A stretch of DNA of 64,000 nt from Legionella sp. (GCA_002786165.1 PEQK01000012.1:248001-312000), one strand, 5' to 3'; shown: positions 9,330 through 19,539, counted from the first letter of the stretch. Notes: generated by a model from the sequence alone, not told the origin. Made by a program: numbers and translations.

Positions 9330-10311
9330 GTCTTTCTCCTCTCAGCACCACATACCGCAACGTCAACACAGCTGCGAATAATAACCCTGCTATGCCATTA
9401 TGCGCAACCGCCATCCACAGAGGTAGTAAATAAAGCACGTTTCCAATACCTAGTGCCACTTGAATTGCGAGACACAATAAGACGACGCTCACAATTTGTC
9501 GGACAGTTCTGCGTTTGAAGCGCCACACCAATACTCCAGACAAACTCACAAGATACATCAACGTCACATAAGCGCCAAAACGGTGGGCCATTTGGATGGT
9601 GACTCGACTGGCATTGTCCAAAAGACCACCTTGATGATTTGCACCAATCGATGACCACAATTGAAACCCTTTATGCCAAGCCATGCTGGGAAACAGCTGA
9701 CCATTACATTGAGGAAACCCAATACAGGCTAAACCTGCATAATTGGAACTCACCCATCCGCCCAGCGCAATTTGACAAAAAACAATCACAACAGCCAAAT
9801 CAACCCAAAGCCGCCATTGGGCTTGATATACCCCAGATTGTGGCCGTAAAAGAAGATTCAAATAGACCAAATGACCAAAAATCAGCAACCCACCGAGCAA
9901 ATGCCCCATCACCACAATCGGCAATAATTTTAAAGTCACCGTCCACATGCCTAATGCGGCCTGAAATCCAACCAAGCCCAATAAGATCATAGGGATACAT
10001 TTGGGAGCACCTTGCTGGCGATAACGCCAAGCATATACACCGATACAGGCAATCAAAAGGGCCAATAGACCGGCCGCGTAGCGATGACCCATTTCCGTCC
10101 AGGCTTTACGCGATTCCAACGGCACATCAGGGTATTGTTGTTGAACACTCAACAGATCATGCGGCTTTGCGGGCAAGACCATTCGACCATAACATCCCGG
10201 CCAATCGGGGCAGCCTAAGCCAGCATCCGTCAAACGAGTATAAGCACCTAAGAGAATCACCGCAAAGGCCAACACCATGGCTATAAAAGCTACTACTCGT
10301 AATTGTTTCAT
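9313..10311 (-). CDS. ctaA: Haem A synthase
   Basis: A 332-aa CtaA/COX15 protein with about eight hydrophobic helices. Family signatures are GAYTRLTDAGLGCPDWPGCYG near the N-terminus, the haem-ligand helices with EMGHRYAAG and MGHLLGGLL, the second cysteine-bearing loop (GLACIGFPQCNG) and QMAHRFGAY. It oxidises the C8 methyl of haem O to give haem A. Its start overlaps the upstream Sco-like gene by 4 bases and its end overlaps ctaB by 17, so the two enzymes are translationally coupled. Confidence 0.95.
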   Translation of the reverse strand: MKQLRVVAFIAMVLAFAVILLGAYTRLTDAGLGCPDWPGCYGRMVLPAKPHDLLSVQQQYPDVPLESRKAWTEMGHRYAAGLLALLIACIGVYAWRYRQQGAPKCIPMILLGLVGFQAALGMWTVTLKLLPIVVMGHLLGGLLIFGHLVYLNLLLRPQSGVYQAQWRLWVDLAVVIVFCQIALGGWVSSNYAGLACIGFPQCNGQLFPSMAWHKGFQLWSSIGANHQGGLLDNASRVTIQMAHRFGAYVTLMYLVSLSGVLVWRFKRRTVRQIVSVVLLCLAIQVALGIGNVLYLLPLWMAVAHNGIAGLLFAAVLTLRYVVLRGERHVRRA

Positions 10312-10817
10312 GTGTCACTAACCATTTTTTTAAGATCTTGAAAAATATCATCATTGGGCTGGGTTGCTGAATAGGCCAAAATCACAAAATGCGCAGGATT
10401 TACAATATAAATCGCAGGAGTTGCCCCTAAAACTTTGGCATCAACTTCGTCTAACAAGAGAATATGACCATCTACCTGTTGTAATTGGTGTTGTACCACC
10501 TCTGAAACATCCGAGGTTTTGGCATTCACCGCTAAAACCATATCCACATGATACAAACGTCTGCCTAATGCCAAACGAACTCTTGCCAAATCGTCCAATC
10601 GTTTTCTACAAGCGACATCACAGTGATCCCCTCCCCAATAGATCAATTGCCATTTTTTGGTTATCGACTCATGATGCAATACAGGCGGTGGTTGTAGTAA
10701 TTGCCCATGATTAGTGGTCGTTGTCCACCAATTAGGATGGGTATAAGCAAAATACGCTGCAATGCCGGGAGCAGCAAATACTAGAATCAATAAACAGATA
10801 ATGGTTGTTCGTTTCAT
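10308..10817 (-). CDS. Membrane-anchored Sco-like thioredoxin-fold protein
   Basis: A 169-aa protein; the ATG at 10817 is chosen because it overlaps the SURF1 stop by 4 bases (ATGA) and begins with a classic anchor (residues ~5-24). After the anchor, WGGDHCDVACRKRL places a CxxxC pair where Sco proteins carry their copper/redox motif. The rest follows the thioredoxin-like pattern, including TPAIYIVNP, where the cis-proline loop would be. In many gammaproteobacteria an unnamed small transmembrane protein sits at this place between SURF1 and ctaA. I infer a role in copper delivery or thiol chemistry of oxidase assembly. Confidence 0.7.
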   Translation of the reverse strand: MKRTTIICLLILVFAAPGIAAYFAYTHPNWWTTTTNHGQLLQPPPVLHHESITKKWQLIYWGGDHCDVACRKRLDDLARVRLALGRRLYHVDMVLAVNAKTSDVSEVVQHQLQQVDGHILLLDEVDAKVLGATPAIYIVNPAHFVILAYSATQPNDDIFQDLKKMVSDT

Positions 10818-11536
10818 GTTATTTTCTTTATATTCAGCGCGAGATAAAGGATACCCACCACCAAAGCAAACATAAACCATTGTAACGCGTAGGCATCATG
10901 TCGTCCTGGCGGCGTCGATACAATAGCCCAATCACGCACATAGCCATTGGTATCTTCAGCAGATTGGCGAATGATAAACGGATATAAGGATTTATGCAAA
11001 AATTGGCTCACCACCGCCACATCTAAAGTTTCGATAACAGCCAAATGTTCCGTTTTGACATCCAAGCTTTGTCCCAACAACCATTGTTTGGCAGAAGGAA
11101 AGTAAACATCGCCTCTGATATCTTGAGCAGAAGAAGGCGTGTCTATTTTAGGGAGAGAAAGCCGCCCTACATCACCAGCAATCCATCCCCGATCAATCAA
11201 CACCACTTTGCCATTAGCCAAAACCAATGGTGACACCACATCATAACCAAATTGATGCGCATGATGTTGATTATCCAACAAAAATGTTATTGGTAAATAG
11301 TAGCCATGAAGCTTGACACGTTGGTACTGTTGGACAGACTCCCCTGAAAACACCAGAGCTGTGTGCTGCATTTGCGTGTGATGAGCGGCTAATAATGCGC
11401 GTTTCTCATGAGCACGATGGACTTGCCAAAACCCTAGACGAATAAATAAACTCATGGCAATGAGCGCTAAAGTAAGCATTTTCCACGAAGACGTGAAAGA
11501 AAATCCAAAAGCAGTTACACTAAACATTGTAAACAT
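10814..11536 (-). CDS. SURF1-family cytochrome oxidase assembly protein
   Basis: A 240-aa SURF1/Shy1 protein with the expected two membrane helices, one near residues 15-33 and one at the C-terminus (~215-235). Family motifs visible are LGFWQVHRAHEKR, GYYLPITFLLDNQ, VLIDRGWI and HDAYALQWF. SURF1 helps insert haem A into oxidase subunit I. It is the first gene of the leftward operon; the DUF2909 gene diverges from it with a 58-bp gap. A second in-frame ATG three codons later could be the true start. Confidence 0.9.
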   Translation of the reverse strand: MFTMFSVTAFGFSFTSSWKMLTLALIAMSLFIRLGFWQVHRAHEKRALLAAHHTQMQHTALVFSGESVQQYQRVKLHGYYLPITFLLDNQHHAHQFGYDVVSPLVLANGKVVLIDRGWIAGDVGRLSLPKIDTPSSAQDIRGDVYFPSAKQWLLGQSLDVKTEHLAVIETLDVAVVSQFLHKSLYPFIIRQSAEDTNGYVRDWAIVSTPPGRHDAYALQWFMFALVVGILYLALNIKKIT

Positions 11537-11594
11537 CTCAATTCATCAGGACCACCGCAATGTCCTGTTCATCACAAAGGGGTGAGTATACCAA

Positions 11595-11798
11595 ATGTTA
11601 ACCAAAATAATTGTTATTTCTGTAATGTTGATCATCTTAGGTGCACTGACCAGTGGCCTCATTTTTCTGGTCAAAGACAAAGGTCGGTCCGAACGTACGG
11701 TCAAAGCATTGACATGGCGTATTGGTCTATCATTGTTCTTATTTTTGTTTTTGTTTTTAGCCTTCAGACTACATTGGCTCACACCACATGCGGTCTGA
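11595..11798 (+). CDS. DUF2909 twin-transmembrane protein
   Basis: A 67-residue protein with two hydrophobic helices (~4-25 and ~43-60) joined by a basic loop (KDKGRSERTVKALTWRIG). It matches the DUF2909 family, which is found in cytochrome c oxidase assembly loci of many proteobacteria, often on the opposite strand to SURF1 as here. Function is unknown but linked to oxidase biogenesis by context. The oxidase structural genes themselves are not next to it. Confidence 0.8.
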   Translation: MLTKIIVISVMLIILGALTSGLIFLVKDKGRSERTVKALTWRIGLSLFLFLFLFLAFRLHWLTPHAV

Positions 11799-11813
11799 TC
11801 AAGAGGATATGAT

Positions 11814-12293
11814 ATGTTTTTAAACCTTGTTTTTCGTAGCTATTGGATAGGCCTGGGCCTTCTCCTAGCCACGCTTTCTTGTGCGACGTCTGCAGACACC
11901 ATGGATCATTATATGAGTATCGTCAATAACATCCCAAAAATGGAAATCAAAGCCGATGGGCAAGCACAAATATGGGCTAAATCAGCACGAAATGTATTGA
12001 TATTAACGTGTGAATCTGTAGCGGAAAGTTTGGCTATTGCAAATACAGCCGCGTCACAACAAGGCCAGCCTTTATTTTGTTTACCAGGTACCGTTCAATT
12101 AGACGGTGCCATGCTGCATGACTTGGTACAACAAACATACCGGGAAGTGTCTAGCCAAGAAAGTGACAAAGCCAAAATGACGGTATCACAAGTTGCTTTG
12201 CTAGGATTGACCAAAACATACCCCTGTGCCGCCACAAAAGCTCAACGTCGACCTGCTATCTATATCAAAAATATGCAACGGGTTAACGCTTAA
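11814..12293 (+). CDS. Rap1a/Tai-like periplasmic protein
   Basis: A 159-aa protein with an N-terminal signal peptide (hydrophobic ~8-22, cleavage likely after CATSADT or nearby). The mature part has the pattern of the Rap1a/Tai domain: a cysteine early (LTCESVAE), FCLPGTVQL in the middle, and a helical ALLGLTKTYPC end with a final cysteine, suggesting two disulfides. Founding members are immunity proteins against Serratia type VI effectors, but many bacteria carry such domains with no known toxin, and none is recognised here. It starts 15 bp after DUF2909. Confidence 0.5.
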   Translation: MFLNLVFRSYWIGLGLLLATLSCATSADTMDHYMSIVNNIPKMEIKADGQAQIWAKSARNVLILTCESVAESLAIANTAASQQGQPLFCLPGTVQLDGAMLHDLVQQTYREVSSQESDKAKMTVSQVALLGLTKTYPCAATKAQRRPAIYIKNMQRVNA

Positions 12294-13863
12294 AACGCTG
12301 AGTGTTGTCTGAATTTTCTTGATCCGCAGCACTCGGTGCGTGTTGATTTTTAAACGCTTGATATTGAAGTTTACTTTCGGTAAAACCCTGTTTATTTTTC
12401 TCTGTAAGCAGCGTTGGCGCATCTAAAACATAAGGAAAATATCGATTGGCTTCGTCCAATAAAGCTTGAATATTTGGACCTAGCTTATCCTCCTTATACT
12501 CATTCATAGCAATCTTAAGCTTTTTTAACAAAGAAGGCGTCGGATATTCTAAAAAGCGTTGTAAGGCGGTTGTGACAGGATGCTTGGGCTTTGTGTCACA
12601 TTTCACAACCAATGCTTGTAGCATTGCAGGCGTAAATACAATGTTCTTGTTCATATAGATTTTTTTTTCAGTTTCCATCTCAGCAATGTAACCGCGAAGC
12701 TCAGCTTTGTCTGTCATTAATTCTGTGATGCCTCTCTGAAGATTCATTATAGCCTGATAGTCTGGCATGCTATTGGCCTTTATTTTTCTTAACTGAGCAG
12801 CAGTAATATACCCCTCTCCAGGAACACCTGTCAGTTTTTCTTTATCGATCATAAGCTGAGTAAGGCGATGAGATTGATTTTTTTCTTCTTCTATATACGA
12901 TTTTAAGCGCTCATCAATGTCTTTAATTTTTGCACTATTAGATGCCTGGATGTCACTGATAGAAGGCAGCGCCTCTTCTCTGGTCAGACCTTTTATGATG
13001 CGTGAATCCACTTTACCAGCATCCCAGAGAAGCTCGACCAACGCTCTAGACTCTTGAAACGAATCATCTTTGGCGATAGCATCTCTCAATGCCTGCAAAC
13101 TGACATCCGTTTGATGATGCAAAAAAGTGTGTAGTTTTTTTATGACAGGATGATCGATAACTTCGCATCTCATTTTTAAAGCTTCTAACGCATTTTGGTA
13201 CGCTATGTTTTGTTCCGCAACAAATGATTTTGATAATGAATGGAAAGCATTTGACCAGACATTCATCGCACGTTCTATGCGCTGATATAGCTCCGCAAGT
13301 TCCTTCGATAACGTATCACGGATTTCAATTTTGGTAATCATGCTTTCTTGGAACATGGGAAAGTCGTCCGAACCTGGTGCTAGTTGATGAAGTGTTGTAT
13401 CTATTGATTCAATGGATTTTTTTAATGTGTCTAAATCATTTTCTTTTAAAAGGATGTCGTCAGAAAGCGTTTTGATACTTTGTATGGATGTTTCTACCTC
13501 AGACATTTGCTGATTTAGTTTCTCAGAGGTTTCTTGATGATTTTTTTTCAAATCATCGCTTTTCTGACGTAAGCTTTCTTTCGTCGCAAGAGGCGTTTTA
13601 CCTCGAAAAAGGCGCCAAATTTCAATCATCACTTCTACAACAATCCGTAAATAATATCGCCTTTTGGCCATACTAATGTCTGTTTTCTTTGAATTAAATT
13701 CGTCAGTGGCATCAGAAAGTTTTGTAGCAATTTTAATTTGCAGATCTTGTAACTCTTGTAAGCTATAAGTTTTTAGGCGTTTTAAAGCTTGCTCCAATTC
13801 TTCATCCCTATAAGCTTCATATTGGGCATCAGTGTGTTGTGTATCGTCTTTATTTTGACTCAT
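12283..13863 (-). CDS. Large coiled-coil protein, 526 aa, candidate effector
   Basis: I recognise no family. The ATG at 13863 is chosen because GGATGAG lies just upstream; two earlier in-frame ATGs have no ribosome binding site. The protein is highly charged and almost wholly helical, with long heptad-rich segments at ~15-200 and ~270-400 (for example LKKNHQETSEKLNQQMSEVE). A short Trp/Phe-bearing stretch near 75-85 may touch a membrane or partner. There is no signal peptide. It overlaps the Rap1a-like gene by 11 bp at the 3' end. Long coiled-coil orphans are frequent among Dot/Icm substrates, so an effector role is possible but not shown. Confidence 0.5.
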   Translation of the reverse strand: MSQNKDDTQHTDAQYEAYRDEELEQALKRLKTYSLQELQDLQIKIATKLSDATDEFNSKKTDISMAKRRYYLRIVVEVMIEIWRLFRGKTPLATKESLRQKSDDLKKNHQETSEKLNQQMSEVETSIQSIKTLSDDILLKENDLDTLKKSIESIDTTLHQLAPGSDDFPMFQESMITKIEIRDTLSKELAELYQRIERAMNVWSNAFHSLSKSFVAEQNIAYQNALEALKMRCEVIDHPVIKKLHTFLHHQTDVSLQALRDAIAKDDSFQESRALVELLWDAGKVDSRIIKGLTREEALPSISDIQASNSAKIKDIDERLKSYIEEEKNQSHRLTQLMIDKEKLTGVPGEGYITAAQLRKIKANSMPDYQAIMNLQRGITELMTDKAELRGYIAEMETEKKIYMNKNIVFTPAMLQALVVKCDTKPKHPVTTALQRFLEYPTPSLLKKLKIAMNEYKEDKLGPNIQALLDEANRYFPYVLDAPTLLTEKNKQGFTESKLQYQAFKNQHAPSAADQENSDNTQRFKR

Positions 13864-13934
13864 GATCTCATCCATAAAGAGCATATAATGTAATAATAGA
13901 TTAATATATAATCAATTTCAAACATAAACAGATA

Positions 13935-15002
13935 TCACAAACTGGTTTTTAACGTCGAATCAATGCCGTTGTGTAACACTTTATTCAGTTCTGTATCAAT
14001 GAAAGGATCATTTCCAATATGTTTTTTCCAATTAAAAATCATAAGGGTTAGAATATTGCGGTGTTCTCCATAAATAAAATCAGTATTATTAGACTTGCTT
14101 TTAATAAGCGCATGCTTAGAATCAAATTCTTTATTCAAGTGCCGTTTGATTTTTTCTAGCGCAACACTATGGTCGTGCGCCACCAACAGCAAGCATACAC
14201 CCACCTCGGCAATCACATCATTTTCTGTACGGGCAATGATCTGATCTATATTATTTTCAAAATAATCAATTATCCAACGATAATCTTGGTAAGAAACTAA
14301 GTTTTTATAATAACGACTCGCTGCGGTGATGAAATGCGTCAGTCCATAAATCTTTGATTCATAATCTATTGTTGATAACGCATCATCCTGTGTATCAGGA
14401 AAAATAGCCCTAAATTGCTCCGTATACGGCTTTATCAAATCAATAATGCCAAGATCATGCAAATAAACCACATAATTGATTAATTGAGCACTATAAACTT
14501 TAATGCTCGTTTCGTTCAAAATAAAAGCTTTAAAAGCCTTTTTTTGACGTTTCAGTGCTCGAACGGCGCGGGCAGTATCAGGAAACAAAGGTGTATTTTC
14601 AAGGTGGTAAGAAAACGCTTTATTTGTGATGATAAGTAAATTCAGATAAAAACTCATACCGCTAAATCGAGCAATATATTGATTATATCGTTTTCGTTTT
14701 TTCGTGCTTTTTTTATTCAACGATAAGAGTGTGTTTTCCTCAGCCGCAATCAACCGAGGATGATCTAACATCGCCAATACTCTTTGATAACGTTGACTTA
14801 AAAAGTAACTGTAAGACACGATAGGCGTTATATAATGGGTATCCCCCGTCAAAAGATACATCCGAACAGAAAAATGTTCTTGTTTTAAAAGAGGTAATTT
14901 ATAAAAATTTTCTTGATAATTTTTTACTATCGCGTTGGTGTTTTCACAACAACCTTCTTTTGCAAATAAAATACCTATTAAGCATAAAACTCTCAAAAAC
15001 AT
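13935..15002 (-). CDS. Secreted orphan protein, 355 aa
   Basis: The N-terminus has a short signal peptide (hydrophobic ~4-14, cleavage likely near KEGCCEN), so the protein is probably exported to the periplasm or beyond. A lipobox is not convincing. The rest is Tyr- and Lys-rich, mostly helical, with several basic clusters (KKSTKKRKRYNQY; LKRQKKAFK) and a His/Asp-rich part (VAHDHSVALEKIKRHL). No catalytic motif is apparent. It lies in the same orientation as the coiled-coil gene and diverges from the subtilisin gene with a 69-bp gap. Confidence 0.5.
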   Translation of the reverse strand: MFLRVLCLIGILFAKEGCCENTNAIVKNYQENFYKLPLLKQEHFSVRMYLLTGDTHYITPIVSYSYFLSQRYQRVLAMLDHPRLIAAEENTLLSLNKKSTKKRKRYNQYIARFSGMSFYLNLLIITNKAFSYHLENTPLFPDTARAVRALKRQKKAFKAFILNETSIKVYSAQLINYVVYLHDLGIIDLIKPYTEQFRAIFPDTQDDALSTIDYESKIYGLTHFITAASRYYKNLVSYQDYRWIIDYFENNIDQIIARTENDVIAEVGVCLLLVAHDHSVALEKIKRHLNKEFDSKHALIKSKSNNTDFIYGEHRNILTLMIFNWKKHIGNDPFIDTELNKVLHNGIDSTLKTSL

Positions 15003-15071
15003 CGATTACATACCAAAATACAGCAAAAAAAAGGTATAATAATACAAACTATCCAACAGAGATAAATATTC

Positions 15072-16901
15072 GTGAAAAAAACCAGTCTTTTCCTCGTTCT
15101 TTTCATTTTTAGCACCGCAAGCTTTGCTGGAGCACTCATTGATGCTGATGTGTTGGCAAGCATGACAACCCACGCGCTAAGACGGCCAATGACACGTTAT
15201 TTGGCGGCAATGACACCACCCGCCAAAACGGCCACAACCATCATCATTTTTGCAAAAGCACAACAGGATGTCTCTGCTTTATTACATCGCGTCAAACAGC
15301 TACCCGGCGTGACAGCTCATGCAGTGCATTTTATGCCAGCTGTTATTGCCAGTATCCCTAAAGACAAAACCATCTTAAATAAGATCGCTAAAGATAATGC
15401 AGTAGCCCAAATTTCTTTGAATAAAGCAGGATCTGAAGAATTAGAGATTAGCGCACAAGCGTTGATGTTACACCCTTCGACCACCTATCCCACTGTGAAT
15501 AATTGGTGGCAAGCAGGATACACAGGGCATACTGGCGTGGTAGGCATCATTGACTCAGGGATTGCAGTTGAGCACCCTGGATTATCAGGAAAAACCATCA
15601 TTTTAAATGATGCTGATCCCGAATATGCTCACTATAAAAACGGCGTACGTACACCCCATGGTACAGGGGTTGCGTGCATTTATGCAGGAGCAGGAAGTGG
15701 CGCATTTCCTTCAGATATAGGCATCGCGCACGGCGCTTCTACCATCGTGGCTGGTTTTGCAATGGAACACGACGATACGGTGGACAATCCAAAAGAGGAC
15801 GAATTATCGCTGATGTCTACGCTTGATTGGATGTTAACTCGCGCTGCGGTTAAACCTACAGTCATCAATTACAGTTTTGGCAATGGAAACGTGAGCTGTC
15901 CTGTATGTACCGACTGGAGTGGTCTAGCAAAAATAGTAGACTATGTGGTCACTCATGAGAAAATTCTTTGGGTAAAATCTGGAGGAAACAAAGGCTTTCC
16001 CGGCGCATCGAACCTATCTACATTGACCTCACCGGCTGATAATTACAATGCATTAACCGTGGCAAATATGAACCCTACTGTGCGAAAAGATGGCCTTTCC
16101 TATCAAACCGCGGATCGAGCACAACACGCCATTCGTTATACAAGCAGCCGTGGTCCTACCTTAAATGGACGCCGCAAACCTGATATTACCGCGCCAGGAA
16201 ATGATACAAGGACCTGCGCACCTGATGATACCGTTTATCCATTTACTTATACCTCAAGCATGAATTTTCATGATGGCTATCGTCTCATGGGAGGCACAAG
16301 TTCAGCCGCGCCTCATGTGGGTGGTGCCATTTTATTATTGCAAGATGCCGGCATTAGAAATCCTATAGCCGCCAAAGCGTTATTGCTGAATAGCGCGGAT
16401 GCTTGGACAGACAATGGTGTGGCAGGCCCTGAAGATCCCCAGCACCCTTATCAAGGCGGGCATGCAGCAGTGATGGGTTCTGAATGGAATCCTACGTACG
16501 GCTGGGGCTACATGAACATGCAAAAAGCATTTGATCAACGCTCTCATCTGGTTGAAGAACGATTAACCACAAATACGCCTGTACGAGAATACAAAATATC
16601 GCTACCCATTGGTGGAAAAGTCACCTTGGTTCACGAACGCCGCGTTGGGTATAATGCTGACAATACCGAATGGCGTTTGAGTCATTTGTCGTTAGAGCTT
16701 TATGATGCGGACACCTTACAACTACTTGCCGCAGATGATAGTGCCATTGATACCGTACATCAAATTGCCAATTGTGTGAAACACAAAGGTGACCTACGCT
16801 GTTCGGATGAGACCAAAACCATACAGGCCATTGTTCGCGTCAAATTATTGTCTGCGATTGAAGGCAGCGATGATGAGCCATTTGCATTGGTTTATGAGTA
16901 A
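15072..16901 (+). CDS. Secreted subtilisin-like serine protease (S8)
   Basis: A 609-aa precursor starting at a GTG. It has a clear signal peptide (~1-19, ending SFAGA) and a probable I9-like propeptide (~50-125). The peptidase S8 domain has all catalytic parts: Asp161 in GIIDSGIAVEHPG, His196 in TPHGTGVAC, the oxyanion Asn in VKSGGNKG, and Ser410 in GGTSSAAPHVGG. About 110 residues after the protease domain form a beta-rich extension like a P-domain or pre-peptidase-C-type tail. The ribosome binding site is weak. It is expected to act outside the cytoplasm. Confidence 0.92.
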   Translation: MKKTSLFLVLFIFSTASFAGALIDADVLASMTTHALRRPMTRYLAAMTPPAKTATTIIIFAKAQQDVSALLHRVKQLPGVTAHAVHFMPAVIASIPKDKTILNKIAKDNAVAQISLNKAGSEELEISAQALMLHPSTTYPTVNNWWQAGYTGHTGVVGIIDSGIAVEHPGLSGKTIILNDADPEYAHYKNGVRTPHGTGVACIYAGAGSGAFPSDIGIAHGASTIVAGFAMEHDDTVDNPKEDELSLMSTLDWMLTRAAVKPTVINYSFGNGNVSCPVCTDWSGLAKIVDYVVTHEKILWVKSGGNKGFPGASNLSTLTSPADNYNALTVANMNPTVRKDGLSYQTADRAQHAIRYTSSRGPTLNGRRKPDITAPGNDTRTCAPDDTVYPFTYTSSMNFHDGYRLMGGTSSAAPHVGGAILLLQDAGIRNPIAAKALLLNSADAWTDNGVAGPEDPQHPYQGGHAAVMGSEWNPTYGWGYMNMQKAFDQRSHLVEERLTTNTPVREYKISLPIGGKVTLVHERRVGYNADNTEWRLSHLSLELYDADTLQLLAADDSAIDTVHQIANCVKHKGDLRCSDETKTIQAIVRVKLLSAIEGSDDEPFALVYE

Positions 16902-16963
16902 AGAGCAGATGAAGGAAATAAAGAACATAAAACATAGTTGTGTTGATATTTAAATACCCTCAC

Positions 16964-16998
16964 CTACAACCCTCTCCCCTATGGGGAGAGGGTTGTAG
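16964..16998. repeat. Perfect 16-bp palindrome (REP-like)
   Basis: A perfect inverted repeat of 16 bp (16964-16979 and 16983-16998, 3-base loop), with weaker outer complementarity (ccctca / tgaggg). It lies between the convergent subtilisin and ahcY genes, and a diverged relative appears near 27850-27905. It may act as a bidirectional terminator or belong to a dispersed palindromic repeat family. Confidence 0.6.
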
Positions 16999-17022
16999 GG
17001 CGGATGAGGGGCTCACCTTGCA

Positions 17023-18339
17023 TTAATAACGGTAAGCTTCAGGCTTATACGGACCATTCATAGGAACACGAATATAAGCTGCTTGTTTTTCAGTAAGCAG
17101 GGTCAATTTTGCGCCGATACGATCCAAATGCAATCGAGCTACTTTCTCGTCTAAATGCTTGGGCAACACATAGACTTGATTCGCATAGTCTTTCGACTTC
17201 GCAAACAACTCCATTTGAGCCAACACTTGATTGGTAAAAGAGGCAGACATCACAAAACTTGGATGACCTGTCGCACAGCCCAAATTCACCAAACGCCCTT
17301 CTGCCAACACAATAATGCGTTTTCCATCTGGGAAAATAACATGATCGACTTGCGGCTTGATATTATCCCACTCATACGCACGCAATGATTGGATATCAAT
17401 TTCAGAGTCAAAATGACCAATGTTGCATAAAATGGCCTGGTTTTTCATGGCTTTCATATGCTCATGAGTGACCACATGGACATTGCCCGTTGCCGTCACC
17501 AAAATATCAACATCTTGGATAACATCGTCCAACGTCACTACACGGTACCCTTCCATGGCAGCTTGTAAGGCGCAAATAGGATCAATTTCAGCAATGTAAA
17601 CAGTTGCACCTTGTCCACGTAGCGCCTGAGCACATCCTTTACCCACATCGCCAAAACCTAAGATAATGGCTACTTTTCCTGCAATCATAACATCGGTAGC
17701 ACGTTTGATACCATCTAATAAAGATTCGCGACAGCCATATAAATTATCAAATTTAGATTTGGTCACTGAATCGTTCACATTAATCGCAGGAATTTTCAAT
17801 GCACCATCTTTTGCCATTTCATAAAGTCGGGCAACACCAGTGGTTGTTTCTTCCGAAACACCCAAAAGATTGTCGAGAATATCAGGATATTTTTCATGAA
17901 TGATTTGCGTCAAATCACCGCCATCATCTAATAAAAGATTAGGCGTCCAACCATTAGGTCCACGAATGGTTTGTTCTACACACCACCAATATTCTTCTTC
18001 CGTTTCACCTTTCCAGGCAAACACAGGAATATGTTGAGCGGCAATCGCAGCAGCAGCATGATCTTGTGTAGAAAAAATATTACAAGAAGACCATCTGACT
18101 TCTGCGCCTAAGGCAATCAAGGTTTCAATCAAAACCGCTGTTTGAATGGTCATATGCAAACAGCCAGCAATACGTGCGCCACGCAAAGGTTGATCTTTGC
18201 CAAATTCTTCGCGTAAAGCCATCAATCCAGGCATTTCGGTTTCGGCAATTGCCATTTCTTTGCGGCCCCAGGCTGCCAAAGAAAAATCCGCTACTTTGTA
18301 ATCATTTGTTTGTACTCGTTCACCCATCATAACTGACAT
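17023..18339 (-). CDS. ahcY: S-adenosyl-L-homocysteine hydrolase
   Basis: A 438-aa SAHase that splits S-adenosylhomocysteine to adenosine and homocysteine using bound NAD. Visible family features are [17 protein letters not shown], the substrate site [11 protein letters not shown], the Rossmann [17 protein letters not shown], and the C-terminal [16 protein letters not shown] lies seven bases before the chosen ATG. It overlaps metK by 13 bp, so SAM synthesis and SAH removal are translationally coupled. It is the last gene of the dnaK-dnaJ-carA-metK-ahcY gene row. Confidence 0.95.
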   Translation of the reverse strand: MSVMMGERVQTNDYKVADFSLAAWGRKEMAIAETEMPGLMALREEFGKDQPLRGARIAGCLHMTIQTAVLIETLIALGAEVRWSSCNIFSTQDHAAAAIAAQHIPVFAWKGETEEEYWWCVEQTIRGPNGWTPNLLLDDGGDLTQIIHEKYPDILDNLLGVSEETTTGVARLYEMAKDGALKIPAINVNDSVTKSKFDNLYGCRESLLDGIKRATDVMIAGKVAIILGFGDVGKGCAQALRGQGATVYIAEIDPICALQAAMEGYRVVTLDDVIQDVDILVTATGNVHVVTHEHMKAMKNQAILCNIGHFDSEIDIQSLRAYEWDNIKPQVDHVIFPDGKRIIVLAEGRLVNLGCATGHPSFVMSASFTNQVLAQMELFAKSKDYANQVYVLPKHLDEKVARLHLDRIGAKLTLLTEKQAAYIRVPMNGPYKPEAYRY

Positions 18340-19511
18340 ATATCATCCTTTAAATTTGAGAAGTTCACTGCTTTACGTAATTCCGCGACTTTATCAGTAC
18401 GCTCCCAAGGCAAATTATCCCGACCGTAATGCCCATAAGAAGCTGTTTGGCGATAAATCGGTCTTAACAATTGATGATGGTCAATGATGCCTTGCGGTGT
18501 GAGATCAAAATTCGCATGAATCAAATCAATGATTGTTTTATTATCTAATTGCGATGTGCCAAACGTTTCAACGTGGATAGATGTAGGTTCAGCAATGCCA
18601 ATGGCATAGGACACTTGAATTTCACATTTATCTGCAATACCCGCAGCCACAATATTTTTTGCCACATGTCGCGCAGCATAAGCAGCTGAGCGATCTACTT
18701 TGGAAGGATCTTTACCTGAGAAACATCCTCCACCATGACGAGCCATACCGCCATACGTATCTACAATAATTTTTCGGCCCGTCAGTCCGCAATCGCCCAA
18801 AGGTCCACCAATCACAAAACGGCCTGTTGGGTTGATAAAATAACGAGTAGACGCTGTTAGCCAAGAGGCAGGTAATATCGGGTTAATGATTTGTTCACGA
18901 ACCGCTTTCACCAATTCCGCATGAGAGATATCTTCTGCATGCTGTGTCGAAAATACCACGGTATCGACTGCAACAGGGATACCGTTTTCATAGCGTAATG
19001 TCAGCTGGCATTTCCCATCTGGACGCAACCACGGCAAATCGCCGGATTTGCGTAATAACGCATGTCGCTCCATCAAACGATGGGCGTAAGCAATAGGAGC
19101 AGGCATCAATACTTCTGTTTCCCGAGAAGCATAACCAAACATCATGCCTTGATCTCCAGCACCCAATTGTTTGGTTTGCTCATTATCCACGCCTTGCGCA
19201 ATATCAGAAGATTGTTTGCCAATCGCAGATAACACTGCACATGACTCCCAATCAAATCCCATCGCAGAGCTATTATAACCAATGTCTTTGATCACCGAGC
19301 GCGCAATAGATTCCACATCGACCCATGCTTTGGTTGTGATCTCACCACCCACCAACACCATCCCGGTCTTTACGAACGTTTCACATGCCACACGCGCATG
19401 CGGATCTTGAGCTAAAATCGCATCTAAAATTGCATCAGAAATTTGATCAGCAATTTTATCTGGATGCCCTTCGGCAACCGATTCAGAAGTAAACACGTTT
19501 GATTGATTCAC
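18327..19511 (-). CDS. metK: S-adenosylmethionine synthetase
   Basis: A 394-aa MetK making SAM from methionine and ATP. Signature motifs are [19 protein letters not shown] (ATP binding), [12 protein letters not shown] and [19 protein letters not shown]. The length is normal for the family. It lies 28 bp after carA and overlaps ahcY by 13 bp. No SAM riboswitch fits in the 28-bp gap, so it probably depends on transcription from upstream or on a promoter inside carA. Confidence 0.96.
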   Translation of the reverse strand: MNQSNVFTSESVAEGHPDKIADQISDAILDAILAQDPHARVACETFVKTGMVLVGGEITTKAWVDVESIARSVIKDIGYNSSAMGFDWESCAVLSAIGKQSSDIAQGVDNEQTKQLGAGDQGMMFGYASRETEVLMPAPIAYAHRLMERHALLRKSGDLPWLRPDGKCQLTLRYENGIPVAVDTVVFSTQHAEDISHAELVKAVREQIINPILPASWLTASTRYFINPTGRFVIGGPLGDCGLTGRKIIVDTYGGMARHGGGCFSGKDPSKVDRSAAYAARHVAKNIVAAGIADKCEIQVSYAIGIAEPTSIHVETFGTSQLDNKTIIDLIHANFDLTPQGIIDHHQLLRPIYRQTASYGHYGRDNLPWERTDKVAELRKAVNFSNLKDDICQL

Positions 19512-19539
19512 AGATTTATACTCCTTGTCCTGTGGGTAT

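Noticed and set aside
19512-19539. Possible SAM or SAH riboswitch before metK/ahcY
   Set aside because: Only 28 bases separate carA and metK, and metK overlaps ahcY. There is no room for a riboswitch.
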